Shown: one piece after another, positions 16,318 to 24,189 of the stretch
Layout: every line of letters begins with the position of its first letter
Position numbering within the stretch: the first letter of the stretch is position 1
Assembly: GCA_023460935.1 (NCBI GenBank)
Contig: JAEWOI010000022.1
Span: 71,378 to 135,377, forward strand
Direction: 5' to 3'
Source: Actinomycetes bacterium
GTDB taxonomy: Bacteria; Actinomycetota; Actinomycetes; Propionibacteriales; Propionibacteriaceae
Length of the DNA stretch: 64,000 nt
Position numbers and translations under genes: made by a program
The notes under the pieces: generated by a model
Told to the model about the DNA's origin: nothing
The model's database searches: none
The model's input: the letters and a program-made list of their open reading frames with translations, nothing else

Positions 16318-17485
16318 CACTGCCGCCGTCCTGCGGATCAGGGGTCACCGTGGCAGCCTGCACGGTGAACCGGCGACCCGCCAGACCGGCCGGTACATCT
16401 GCGGCAACGGCTGCGGTGATCAGCACCTGCTCCGCCCCGCCCACCAGTTCGGCCAGCCGGGCGCGGCGGGTCTCGTCGAGCTCGGCGAACACGTCGTCCA
16501 GGATCAGCACCGGCTCGACGCCGTCCGCGCGCAGCAGTGCGTAGCCGGCCAGGCGCAGGGCAAGGGCCGTCGACCAGGACTCTCCGTGGGAGGCGTAGCC
16601 CTTCGTCGGCAGGTCGCCGAGGGTGAGGGTGATGTCGTCACGGTGGGGCCCGACCAGGCAGACCCCGCGCACCACCTCCTCTGCACGGCGTTCCAGCATG
16701 CGCTCGGTGAGCAGGCCGGCCAGATCGCCGACGGTGGGCAGCTCCTCCAGGTCGGTGACCGCAGCGGGCAGGGAGGAGCTCTTGTAGGCGATGCCGGCGG
16801 AGTTGTTGGTGGGGGCGATGTCGGCGTAGGCCGTGGCCAGCAGCGGTCGCAGCTCGGCCAGGGTCGCCAGCCGGGCGGCGACCAGTTCCGCACCGTGGGC
16901 AGCGAGCTGGCCGTCCCACACGTCGAGGGTGGCTGCCACGTCCTCGCTCACGGCGCGCGGTCCGCGGCCGGCCAGCGACTTCAGCAGGGTCGACCGCTGC
17001 CGCAGCACCCGGTCGTAGTCAGCCCGCACGCCGGCGATCCGGGGCCAGCGCGCGGTGACCAGGTCGTCGAGGAAGCGACGGCGTTCCCCCGGGTCACCCT
17101 TGACGATCGCCAGGTCCTCCGGCGAGAACAGCACCACCCGCAGCGCACCCAGCAACTCGCGCGGCCGCCGTAGCGGCGCCCGGTTCAGCGATGCCTTGTT
17201 GGCCCGGCCGGGCAGGATCTCGACCTCCAGCAGCAGGCTGCGCTGGTCGTCCAGGCCGGCCTGCACGCGGGCCCGGACGATCGCCCGCTCGGCGCCGGCC
17301 CGAACCAGCGGCGCATCGGTCGCCACCCGGTGCGAACCGAGGGTGGCGAGGAACTCAACCGCCTCGACGAGGTTGGTCTTGCCCTGCCCGTTGGCGCCGG
17401 TGAAGACCGTCACCCCCGCGGCCAGCGGCACCTCCGCCAGCTGATAGGAGCGGAAGTCGGCAAGACTGAGGTGCGTCACGAACAC
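16310..17485 (-). CDS. recF: DNA replication and repair protein RecF
   Basis: 391 residues of the SMC-like ABC ATPase that helps load RecA at gaps. Walker A is G-A-N-G-Q-G-K-T (30-37), the signature region is near S-H-G-E-S-W-S-T-A-L-A-L-R, and Walker B is L-I-L-D-D-V-F-A-E-L-D. GTG 17485 gives V-F-V-T-H-L-S-L-A-D-F-R-S-Y, matching the family's M-x-V-x-H-L start. The reading frame stays open further upstream only through the repeat cluster, which encodes repeated S-T-G-S-T peptides and is not part of RecF. Confidence 0.97.
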   Translation of the reverse strand: MFVTHLSLADFRSYQLAEVPLAAGVTVFTGANGQGKTNLVEAVEFLATLGSHRVATDAPLVRAGAERAIVRARVQAGLDDQRSLLLEVEILPGRANKASLNRAPLRRPRELLGALRVVLFSPEDLAIVKGDPGERRRFLDDLVTARWPRIAGVRADYDRVLRQRSTLLKSLAGRGPRAVSEDVAATLDVWDGQLAAHGAELVAARLATLAELRPLLATAYADIAPTNNSAGIAYKSSSLPAAVTDLEELPTVGDLAGLLTERMLERRAEEVVRGVCLVGPHRDDITLTLGDLPTKGYASHGESWSTALALRLAGYALLRADGVEPVLILDDVFAELDETRRARLAELVGGAEQVLITAAVAADVPAGLAGRRFTVQAATVTPDPQDGGSDE

Positions 17486-17503
17486 GGCTGCCCCAGAGTC
17501 GCT

Positions 17504-17641
17504 GGTTGAGCCCGTCGAAACCCGCCGGGGATCAACAACGCAGGTTGAGCCTGTCGAAACCTGCCGGAGGTCTCGACAAGCTCGACCACCGCAGGTTGAC
17601 CCCGTCGAAACCACCCGAGGGTCTCGACAAGCTCGACCACC
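17504..17641. repeat. Cluster of five GGTTGAGCC/GTCGAAACC-type palindromic repeats
   Basis: Three direct copies close to GGTTGAGCCNGTCGAAACC (17504-17522, 17543-17561, 17594-17612) alternate with two inverted copies of GGTCTCGACAAGCTCGACC (17569, 17620). They can form stacked hairpins between dnaN and recF. A related copy lies in the gyrB-gyrA gap. This looks like a REP-type dispersed repeat; no transposase is nearby. The remainder of the 223-bp gap is related degenerate sequence. Confidence 0.8.
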
Positions 17642-17708
17642 GAACGCCACCTGCTCGACGAGGCGGCCTCGACCGGCCCGACCACCGAGAACCCCACGCG
17701 GCTGCTGG

Positions 17709-18869
17709 CTACGCCGGCAGGCGCATCAGCATGATCACGTGCTTGTAGTCGGCCAGCGGCTCGCCGTCCAGCTCGTTCAGCGCGGTCAGCAGGCAGGGCT
17801 TGCCGGGCTGGGTGAACGAGAACTGCACGTACGGGGCGTCCAGAGCGGCAAGCGCGTCGGAGAGGTAGTGCGGGTTGAAGCCGGCGGCGGTCATCGACAA
17901 CCCGTTGCCGGTGACGTCGTCCACGAGGGCCTCGAGCGCCTCCACGGCCTGGGCCTGGTCACCGGTGGCCGCCTCGAGGGTGATCGATCCGTCGCCGATC
18001 AGCATCCGCAGCGAGGTGTTCCGCTCGGCCACCAGCGCCACGCGCTTCACGGCGGCGATCACGTCGGTGGTGTTGGCCCGGACGGTGAGCGTCGCCTGCA
18101 CGTTCATCAGGTGCCGCACCTTGGGGAACTCGCCGTCGAGCAGCCGGGTGGTGATCTGGCGGACGCCGGCCGCGCCGGTGCCCTCGAAGCCGATCAGGCC
18201 GTCGCCGGTGGCGGCGGAGGAAAGGCTCAGCGTCACCTGCTCCCCCGCCGTCATGCTCTTGGCGGTCTCGGCGAGCACGCGCGCCGGCACGAGGGCCGCG
18301 CCCTCGCCGTTGCTGGTGCGCGGTGCCCAGTCCAGCTCCTTCAGCGCCATCCGGTACCGGTCGGTGGCCAGCAACGACAGCGTGTCGCCCTCGATCTCCA
18401 TCCGCACTCCGGTGAACACCGGCAGCAGCTCGTCCCGGCCGGCGGCGACGACCACCTGGCCGACGGCCCTGGCGAACTCCTCGCTCGGGATCGCCCCGGT
18501 CGCCTCAGGCATCTCCGGCAGCGCCGGGTAGTCGGCTACGGGCAGGGTCTGCAGCGTGAACCTCGCGGTGCCGCACACCAGTTCCATCTTCGTCTCGTCC
18601 GCCGTGATGTCCACCGGGCGGCTGGGCAGCGACCGCGCGATGTCGGCCAGCAGGCGTCCCGACACCAGCGCCACGCCGTCGTCGGCAACGTCGGCCTTCA
18701 CCGTGATCTGCGCCGAGGTCTCGTAGTCGAAGCTGCTCATCACGACCTGGCCGCCGGCCGCCTTCACCAGCAGGCCGGCCAGGATCGGCACGCTCGGGCG
18801 GGTCGGCAGGCTGCGGGCAGCCCATTGCACAGCTTCGGCCAGGACGTCGCGGTCGAGACGGATCTTCAC
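17709..18869 (-). CDS. dnaN: DNA polymerase III beta subunit (sliding clamp)
   Basis: 386 residues with three clamp domains; V-K-I-R-L-D-R-D-V-L-A-E-A-V starts domain I, A-T-D-R-Y-R-M-A lies in domain II, and the protein ends with the conserved Y-K-H-V-I-M-L-M-R-L. The dimeric clamp holds polymerase and repair enzymes on DNA. GTG 18869 is preceded by GGGAG at proper spacing; an upstream extension to 18965 would run into oriC and has no homologous sequence. It is separated from dnaA by oriC and from recF by the repeat cluster. Confidence 0.98.
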   Translation of the reverse strand: MKIRLDRDVLAEAVQWAARSLPTRPSVPILAGLLVKAAGGQVVMSSFDYETSAQITVKADVADDGVALVSGRLLADIARSLPSRPVDITADETKMELVCGTARFTLQTLPVADYPALPEMPEATGAIPSEEFARAVGQVVVAAGRDELLPVFTGVRMEIEGDTLSLLATDRYRMALKELDWAPRTSNGEGAALVPARVLAETAKSMTAGEQVTLSLSSAATGDGLIGFEGTGAAGVRQITTRLLDGEFPKVRHLMNVQATLTVRANTTDVIAAVKRVALVAERNTSLRMLIGDGSITLEAATGDQAQAVEALEALVDDVTGNGLSMTAAGFNPHYLSDALAALDAPYVQFSFTQPGKPCLLTALNELDGEPLADYKHVIMLMRLPA

Positions 18870-19224
18870 TCTTGCTCCCTTGGCAGTCAACACGCGTGGT
18901 CGGTTGATCATATCGGCGCTCGGTGCTGCGAAACGTCCGGTGGTGACTTTCCCCACAGTGTGCACACCGGTGGCTTTGAAGCTCAGGGAGATCTATCAAT
19001 TCGTACTCGTAGTAGCGGTTGTGCAAACTGTGGACAACCTGGCGTACCCGCTGGCCGGGCCGGAATCGGGTGGTGGACGGCGGATGTGGAGAAGTGGAAA
19101 CCACACGGGGAGGATTTGCGGACGACGACGGCCGCCCCCGACGCGGTTCACAACGTGAGGAGTTCTTCCCCAGAGTTATCCACAGCGGTGGACGGTCACC
19201 CGGAGGGGGGACGCGCCCGGGGCG
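18870..19224. other. oriC: Replication origin (oriC), dnaN-dnaA intergenic region
   Basis: 355 bp with several DnaA boxes: perfect TTATCCACA at 19176-19184; TTGTCCACA (as TGTGGACAA) at 19029-19037; near matches TTCCCCACA 18949-18957 and TTCTCCACA (as TGTGGAGAA) 19085-19093; weaker TTGTGCAAA at 19019. An AT-rich stretch at ~18990-19020 (ATCTATCAATTCGTACTCG) is the best candidate for the unwinding element. Its position between dnaA and dnaN, with genes diverging from it on both sides overall, is the standard actinobacterial arrangement. It also carries the dnaN promoter. Confidence 0.88.
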
Positions 19225-20619
19225 TCAGCGCAACGGGGACTGCTTGATCCGGCTGGTGATCTCTGCGATCTGGTTGAACACGCTGCGGCGCTCGCGCAGC
19301 AGCTGGCGGATCTTGCGGTCGGCGTGCATCACGGTGGTGTGGTCGCGGCCGCCGAACAGCTGGCCGATCTTCGGCAGCGACAGGTCGGTCAGCTCCCGGC
19401 ACAGGTACATGGCGATCTGGCGTGCGGTGACCAGGACGTGGGTGCGGCTCTGCCCGCAGAGTTCCTCGACCGTGACCGAGAAGTAGTCGGCGACGTGGGT
19501 CATGATCGCCGAGGAGGAGATCTGGGTCTCCGCCCCCTCCGGGATCAGGTCGCGCAGCACCACCTCCGCGAGGGCCAGGTCGACCTCCTGGCGGTTGAGG
19601 CTGGCGAACGCCGTCACCCGGATCAGCGCTCCTTCGAGCTCGCGGATGTTGGTCTGGATCTTGCTGGCGATGAACTCCAGCACGTCCGGCCCCGCGGTGA
19701 GCCGCTCGGCGGCAGCCTTCTTGCGCAGGATCGCGATCCTGGTCTCGAGGTCGGGTGGCTGGATGTCGGTCATCAGGCCCCACTCGAAGCGGCTGCGCAG
19801 CCGCGGCTCGAGCGCCTCCAGCCCCTTCGGTGGCCGGTCGGAGGTGAGCACGATCTGCTTCTGGGCCGTGTGCAGGGTGTTGAAGGTGTGGAAGAACTCC
19901 TCCTGGGTCTGGATCTTGCCTTCCAGGAACTGGATGTCGTCCACGAGCAGGACGTCGACGTCGCGGTACTGGCGCCGGAACTCCGCCGTCCGGTTCTCCG
20001 AGACCGAGTTGATGAAGTCGTTGGTGAGCTCCTCTGTGGAGACGTACTTGACCCGCACCCGGTCGTAGTAGTTGCGGATGTAGTGGCCGACGGCGTGCAG
20101 CAGGTGGGTCTTGCCCAGGCCGGAGTCGCCGTAGATCATCAGCGGGTTGTACGCCTTGCCGGGGGCCTCGGCCACCGCGACCGCGGCAGCGTGGGCGAAC
20201 CGGTTGGAGTTGCCGATCACGAAGGTCTCGAAGGAGTACTTCGGGTTGAGCCGGTCACCGCCGGCTCGGCCCACCGGCTTGTGGTTGGCCTGGCTGGGCG
20301 GCACCGGCGGCGGGGCCACCTCCGTCCCGTCCAGTTCGGCGGCGGTGAGGGTGGAGTCGACGGTGATCGCAACGCGGATCGGAGCGGAGTAGTAGTCGCT
20401 GAGCTGGCCCTCGATCGTGGGCCGCAGCCTGGACTCGACGCGGTCGCGGGTGAAGTCGTTGGCCACGGCGAGGATCACCAGCGAGTCGTGCATGGTGACC
20501 GGCCGGATGCCCTGCAGCCAGCCGCGAGTGGAGGCGTCGGAGGAGGAGCGGACGAAGGACCAGGCTGCCTCGAGTTCGGCTGCTGCGTCGGATTCTGGGG
20601 CGGTCGCGGGTTGGGTCAT
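19225..20619 (-). CDS. dnaA: Chromosomal replication initiator protein DnaA
   Basis: 464 residues. Domain I (1-~85) is followed by a short proline-rich linker and the AAA+ domain with Walker A G-D-S-G-L-G-K-T (164-171), Walker B V-L-L-V-D-D-I-Q-F and sensor residues. C-terminal domain IV has the DnaA-box-recognising G-G-R-D-H-T-T-V-M-H-A motif. DnaA-ATP oligomerises on the boxes in the flanking gaps to open oriC. The linker (~95-120) is much shorter than in Streptomyces. It is divergent from rpmH. Confidence 0.98.
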   Translation of the reverse strand: MTQPATAPESDAAAELEAAWSFVRSSSDASTRGWLQGIRPVTMHDSLVILAVANDFTRDRVESRLRPTIEGQLSDYYSAPIRVAITVDSTLTAAELDGTEVAPPPVPPSQANHKPVGRAGGDRLNPKYSFETFVIGNSNRFAHAAAVAVAEAPGKAYNPLMIYGDSGLGKTHLLHAVGHYIRNYYDRVRVKYVSTEELTNDFINSVSENRTAEFRRQYRDVDVLLVDDIQFLEGKIQTQEEFFHTFNTLHTAQKQIVLTSDRPPKGLEALEPRLRSRFEWGLMTDIQPPDLETRIAILRKKAAAERLTAGPDVLEFIASKIQTNIRELEGALIRVTAFASLNRQEVDLALAEVVLRDLIPEGAETQISSSAIMTHVADYFSVTVEELCGQSRTHVLVTARQIAMYLCRELTDLSLPKIGQLFGGRDHTTVMHADRKIRQLLRERRSVFNQIAEITSRIKQSPLR

Positions 20620-20939
20620 GGGTCCTGCTCTGGCTCCTCACTACCTGCCCCAGCCAGGTTTCCACACGGTTGTCCACAGACTGTGTACGACAATGGCACA
20701 CCAGCGGGAGTGCTGCACCCGCGCTGGCCTAGAGCAACCTAGCGAGGTCTGGGCCGGGGCGCAAACAGTTTTCGAAGAAGGTGCAGTCGTTCCGGCGTGT
20801 CGACTCGACGTGGTATCAGAAGTACTCCAGTTTGCCCGGGATCGGCGCCGCCGCGTATCGTTGGGAAGTCGCCGTCATGGCACTCGTGCGTCCAGGTGGG
20901 CGTGCCAGATCCGAAAACTTCGAACTTGGGAGCACTCGC
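20620..20939. promoter_or_regulatory. dnaA-rpmH divergent promoter region with DnaA boxes
   Basis: 320 bp. TTGTCCACA (20670-20678) and TTTCCACAC (20659-20667) lie just upstream of dnaA, consistent with autoregulation or an outlying part of the origin. An AT-richer part (CAAACAGTTTTCGAAGAAGG around 20763) and the CGTATCGTTGG stretch near 20855 probably hold the rpmH promoters. The rpmH Shine-Dalgarno is GGGAG at 20928-20932. No open frame here looks real. Confidence 0.7.
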
Positions 20940-21077
20940 GTGAGCAAGCGCACTTTCCAGCCGAGCAACCGGCGTCGCAGCCGCACCCATGGCTTCCGTC
21001 TGCGGATGCGCACCCGCGCCGGGCGCGCGATCATCTCTGCCCGCCGGCGTCAGGGCCGCGTCCGTCTGGCCGGCTGA
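20940..21077 (+). CDS. rpmH: 50S ribosomal protein L34
   Basis: 45 residues, highly basic, with the family core K-R-T-F-Q-P-S-N-R-R-R, T-H-G-F-R-x-R-M, and the A-I-I-S-A-R-R-R-Q-G-R end. GTG 20940 has GGGAG 7 nt upstream. It starts the plus-strand run rpmH-rnpA-yidD-yidC-jag-rsmG-parA-parB, the usual order right of dnaA. Confidence 0.97.
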   Translation: MSKRTFQPSNRRRSRTHGFRLRMRTRAGRAIISARRRQGRVRLAG

Positions 21078-21088
21078 GCCGGCCCCAG

Positions 21089-21424
21089 GTGTTGCCTGCC
21101 CGGTCGCGGTTGACCAGCCCCGGCGACTTCCGCGACACACTCCGCCAGGGCGTCCGCTGTGGCCGCCCGACCCTGGTGCTGCATGCCCGAAGGGTCGAGG
21201 CTGCGGGGTCACGGGCGGGATTCATCGTGTCCAGGGCCGTCGGCAACGCCGTGGCCCGCAACCGGGTGAAGCGGCGCCTGCGACACCTCGCCGCGGCCGC
21301 GCTGCCGGCCACTCCCTTCGCCGTGGACCTGGTGGTACGGGCGCTCCCGCCGGCCGCCACCGCTCCCATTGCGGAGGACTTCAGCTCGGCGCTGGCGCAG
21401 TGCCTGGATCGGCTGGCGGCATGA
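21089..21424 (+). CDS. rnpA: Ribonuclease P protein component
   Basis: 111 residues, basic; the protein cofactor of RNase P for tRNA 5' maturation. It begins V-L-P-A-R-S-R-L and contains the diagnostic R-N-R-V-K-R-R-L-R motif with preceding V-S-R-A-V-G-N-A-V. GTG 21089 gives a start that matches the common M-L-P-x-x-x-R-L. It is 11 bp after rpmH and shares an ATGA overlap with yidD. Confidence 0.96.
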   Translation: MLPARSRLTSPGDFRDTLRQGVRCGRPTLVLHARRVEAAGSRAGFIVSRAVGNAVARNRVKRRLRHLAAAALPATPFAVDLVVRALPPAATAPIAEDFSSALAQCLDRLAA

Positions 21425-21726
21425 AGTACGTCCTGATCGGCCTGCTGAAGGCTTACCGAGCGGTGATCAGCCCGCTGTACGGCAACGTCTGCAAGTACTA
21501 CCCCTCGTGCTCGGCCTACGCGCTGGAGGCGGTGCACGTCCATGGCGCGGCCAGGGGCACCTGGCTCGCCGCCCGGCGCCTGGGCAGCTGCCACCCGTGG
21601 TCGTTGGGCGGCTACGACCCCGTGCCGGGCACGCCGGCAGCCGAAGCCTGGGCCGCCGAACAGGCAGCCAAAGCCAACCCGGCCGATCCGGCCCCGACCG
21701 GGACGCCAACGGCGTCCGTGAGGTGA
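21421..21726 (+). CDS. yidD: Membrane protein insertion efficiency factor YidD
   Basis: 101 residues: L-K-A-Y-R-A-V-I-S-P-L-Y-G-N, then C-K-Y-Y-P-S-C-S-A-Y-A-L-E-A, and a G-S-C-H-P-W-S-L-G-G-Y-D-P-V-P end, all family signatures. It is thought to assist YidC-dependent insertion at the inner face of the membrane. ATG 21421 overlaps the rnpA stop. The C-terminal ~25 residues are an Ala/Pro-rich extension. Confidence 0.95.
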   Translation: MKYVLIGLLKAYRAVISPLYGNVCKYYPSCSAYALEAVHVHGAARGTWLAARRLGSCHPWSLGGYDPVPGTPAAEAWAAEQAAKANPADPAPTGTPTASVR

Positions 21727-21730
21727 GAAC

Positions 21731-22846
21731 TTGAACCTGTTGACCCTGGTGCCCCTGAACCTGTGGGACGACTTCATGGGGATGCTCGGCGCCATGATGA
21801 CGCCGCTCTACTGGGCTGTCTCCGGCATCCTCGTGGGCTTCCACAGCCTGCTCAGCCCGGTCTTCGGCGCCGACTCCGGCGCTTCCTGGGCCCTGTCGAT
21901 CGTGCTGCTGACCGTGGTGATCCGCACCCTGCTGATCCCGCTGTTCGTGCGTCAGATCAACTCCGCACGGAACATGCAGCTGATCGCTCCCAAGCAGCGC
22001 GCGCTGCAGGAGAAGTACGGCCACGACCGGGAACGGCTCGGCCAGGAGACGATGAAGCTGTACAAGGAGGAGGGCGTCAACCCGATGGCCTCCTGCCTGC
22101 CGCTGCTGCTGCAGATGCCGATCTTCCTCGCCCTGTTCTACGTGCTCAACAGCGTTTCCCACGGGACTGCGCTCGGCTTCTTCTTCGAGACGAACCCCCA
22201 GCTGGTCGGATCGCTGCAGAACGCCACGATCTTCGGCGCACCGATCTCGGCGATGTTCCTGCCGATCCCGGCCTCAGGCTTCGGGCCGACCCAGGTGGTC
22301 GCGCTCGTGCTCGTGCTGCTGATGACCGGAGTGCTGTTCGTCACCCAGCTGCAGCTGATGCGCAAGAACATGCCGCCGGAGGCACTGACCGGCCCGATGG
22401 CCCAGCAGCAGAAGATCATGCTCTACGTCTTCCCGCTGATGTACCTGTTCATCGGCGGCAACATCCCGGTCGGGGTGCTGCTGTACTGGCTGGTGTCGAA
22501 CCTGTGGACGATGGGGCAGCAGTACATCCTGATCCACAACAACCCCGCCCCGGGCACCCCGGCCTACGTCGACTGGGAGGAGCGCATGCGCGCCAAGGGC
22601 AAGGACCCCGAAGCGATCGCCGCCAACCGCCGTGGCTCCGCGCGCAAGCGTCCCGAGGCCGGCGCCTACGACCCCACCAAGGTCGCCCGGCAGAACCGTG
22701 GCGCCGCGACGACGGACGCTTCGTCGAGCCCTGGCTCGGTGGTCAGCCCCGCCGAACCCACCCTCCAGACCCCGGGCGTGCAGCGCCAGGTGATCCAGCG
22801 GCAGCAGCCCCGCAAGAACAGCCGGGCAGCCCGCAAGCAGTCTTGA
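21731..22846 (+). CDS. yidC: Membrane protein insertase YidC
   Basis: 371 residues. It has the five-helix Oxa1/YidC core: A-L-S-I-V-L-L-T-V-V-I-R-T-L-L-I-P-L-F with the conserved Arg of the hydrophilic groove near residue 65, then helices around L-P-L-L-L-Q-M-P-I-F and V-F-P-L-M-Y-L-F-I. A charged, basic C-terminal tail (~290-371) could bind ribosomes, as in other actinobacterial YidC proteins. The apparent start is TTG 21731, four bp after yidD, with AGGTGAG overlapping the yidD stop as the ribosome site. Confidence 0.96.
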   Translation: MNLLTLVPLNLWDDFMGMLGAMMTPLYWAVSGILVGFHSLLSPVFGADSGASWALSIVLLTVVIRTLLIPLFVRQINSARNMQLIAPKQRALQEKYGHDRERLGQETMKLYKEEGVNPMASCLPLLLQMPIFLALFYVLNSVSHGTALGFFFETNPQLVGSLQNATIFGAPISAMFLPIPASGFGPTQVVALVLVLLMTGVLFVTQLQLMRKNMPPEALTGPMAQQQKIMLYVFPLMYLFIGGNIPVGVLLYWLVSNLWTMGQQYILIHNNPAPGTPAYVDWEERMRAKGKDPEAIAANRRGSARKRPEAGAYDPTKVARQNRGAATTDASSSPGSVVSPAEPTLQTPGVQRQVIQRQQPRKNSRAARKQS

Positions 22847-22865
22847 GCCAAGGAAGTAGGACGAA

Positions 22866-23486
22866 GTGAGCGAAGAGCAGGACGTCGTGGTGGAGCGCGC
22901 AGAGGAGGCCACGGCAGTGGTCGCCGAGCCCGCGCCGGTCGAGACAGTCGAGGACGCCGGCGCCGAGGCGGAAGCTGCCGACGCGGCTGACGGCGGCGAG
23001 GGCGAGCCCGGAGCGCCTCGGTCGAAGAAGGAGACCGCGCTGGAGAACGAGGGTGAGATCGCAGCTGACTACCTGGAGGAGCTGCTGGACATCGCCGACC
23101 TCGACGGTGACATCGACACCTTCATCGAGGGCGGCCGCGCCCACATCTCGATCCTCACCGACGGCGAGCAGCTGATCGGCAAGGACGGCGAGGTGCTGGA
23201 AGCACTGCAGGAGCTCGCGCGGCTGGCGGTGATGACCGAGACGGGTCACCGGAGCCGGCTGATGCTCGACATCGGCGGCCACCGCGACAAGCGGCGCAAG
23301 GTGCTGCAGGACCTGGCCCGGGACGCGGTGGAGGAGGTCAACGACACCGGCGAGGCGGTGCGGCTGGCCCCGATGAACCCGTTCGAGCGCAAGATCGTGC
23401 ACGACTCGGTCGCTGCCGCCGGGCTGGTCAGCGAGTCCGAGGGTGAGGAACCCAACCGCCGCGTGGTGGTCCTTCCCAAGGGCTGA
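22866..23486 (+). CDS. jag: RNA-binding protein KhpB/Jag (KH and R3H domains)
   Basis: 206 residues. An acidic, Ala/Glu-rich N-terminus (~1-65) without the Jag_N domain precedes a KH-like fold (D-G-E-Q-L-I-G-K-D-G-E-V-L-E-A-L) and an R3H domain ending in P-F-E-R-K-I-V-H-D. With KhpA such proteins bind RNA and influence cell elongation and division in Gram-positives. GTG 22866 is 19 bp after yidC, with AAGGAAG upstream. It is in the usual place between yidC and rsmG. Confidence 0.92.
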   Translation: MSEEQDVVVERAEEATAVVAEPAPVETVEDAGAEAEAADAADGGEGEPGAPRSKKETALENEGEIAADYLEELLDIADLDGDIDTFIEGGRAHISILTDGEQLIGKDGEVLEALQELARLAVMTETGHRSRLMLDIGGHRDKRRKVLQDLARDAVEEVNDTGEAVRLAPMNPFERKIVHDSVAAAGLVSESEGEEPNRRVVVLPKG

Positions 23487-23489
23487 GCC

Positions 23490-24101
23490 GTGGACGCGCG
23501 CGCCGAGCTCTTCGGCGCCGGTGCCGAGCAGATAAGTCAATATGTGGACATATTGGCAAGTAGAGGTATCGATTGGGGTCTGCTCGGGCCCCGCGAGGCC
23601 GGCCGGCTCTGGGAGCGGCACGTGCTGAACTCGGTCGCTCTTGCCCCGCTGGTCGGCGAGGGTGTGACGGTAGTCGACGTCGGGAGCGGTGCTGGGCTGC
23701 CCGGGCTGCCTTTGGCCATCCTCCGCCCGGATCTCTCGGTGACCCTGCTCGAGTCGTTGCTGCGGCGCGTCAGCTTCCTGGAACTGGCCGTGACCGAGCT
23801 CGGGCTTGGTGGCCGGGTCTCCGTGGTCCGCTCGCGCGCCGAGGATCACAGGGCACGCTACGACGTCGTGACCTGCCGGGCCGTGGCGCCACTCCCCCGC
23901 CTGGTCGGCTGGTGCACTCCCCTGCTGGCCCGCGGTGGGCGGTTGTTGGCGTTGAAAGGCGAGTCGGCGGCCACCGAGCTGGCCGAGGCAACTCCTGCTG
24001 TGCGCAGGGCCGGGCTCACCGGGGCGGTGCATGAGCTTGCCGTGCCGGGCACCCGGGAAACCACCTGGGTGGTCGAGTTGCGCCGCGTGCGCGAAGGCTG
24101 A
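23490..24101 (+). CDS. rsmG: 16S rRNA (guanine-527-N7) methyltransferase RsmG
   Basis: 203 residues. The class I SAM fold has V-D-V-G-S-G-A-G-L-P-G-L-P near residue 65, an L-L-E-S acidic loop, and C-R-A-V-A-P-L. G-L-L-G-P-R-E-A-G-R-L-W-E-R-H-V-L-N-S is the family N-terminal signature. Loss of RsmG confers low-level streptomycin resistance in other bacteria. Odd feature: codons ~14-28 (23529-23575) use rare AT-rich codons including two ATA and one AGA, and enclose a perfect palindrome, unlike the rest of the gene. Confidence 0.95.
   Translation: MDARAELFGAGAEQISQYVDILASRGIDWGLLGPREAGRLWERHVLNSVALAPLVGEGVTVVDVGSGAGLPGLPLAILRPDLSVTLLESLLRRVSFLELAVTELGLGGRVSVVRSRAEDHRARYDVVTCRAVAPLPRLVGWCTPLLARGGRLLALKGESAATELAEATPAVRRAGLTGAVHELAVPGTRETTWVVELRRVREG
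23529..23575. other. AT-rich rare-codon island with an 18-nt palindrome inside rsmG
   Basis: This 47-nt stretch is about 38% G+C within a gene otherwise near 70%. At its centre, CAATATGTGGACATATTG (23538-23555) is a perfect inverted repeat with 8-bp arms and a GG centre. Codons such as ATA, AGT, CAA, TAT and AGA are used although synonymous GC-rich codons would encode the same residues, which suggests selection on the DNA. It lies 0.6 kb from parS and 4 kb from oriC. The function is unknown; a protein-binding site is the simplest reading. Confidence 0.6.
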
Positions 24102-24156
24102 GTCGGCCACGGGCAGGTGTCGCGTCCGGTCTGGCGGAGCTGAACGCTTATCCTGA

Positions 24157-24172
24157 TGTTTCACGTGAAACG
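24157..24172. promoter_or_regulatory. parS: parS centromere site
   Basis: TGTTTCACGTGAAACG matches the bacterial parS consensus (TGTTTCACGTGAAACA) at 15 of 16 positions, in the 88-bp gap between rsmG and parA. ParB nucleates here and spreads over flanking DNA. Confidence 0.95.
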
Positions 24173-24189
24173 TCCGATCCAGGAGAACA

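Noticed and set aside
17504..17641. Repeat cluster considered as a CRISPR array
   Set aside because: Copies alternate in orientation with irregular short gaps, no leader and no cas genes; they are palindromic intergenic repeats.
17486..17650. N-terminal extension of RecF through the repeat cluster
   Set aside because: It encodes only S-T-G-S-T peptides from the repeats, and the family N-terminus begins exactly at GTG 17485.
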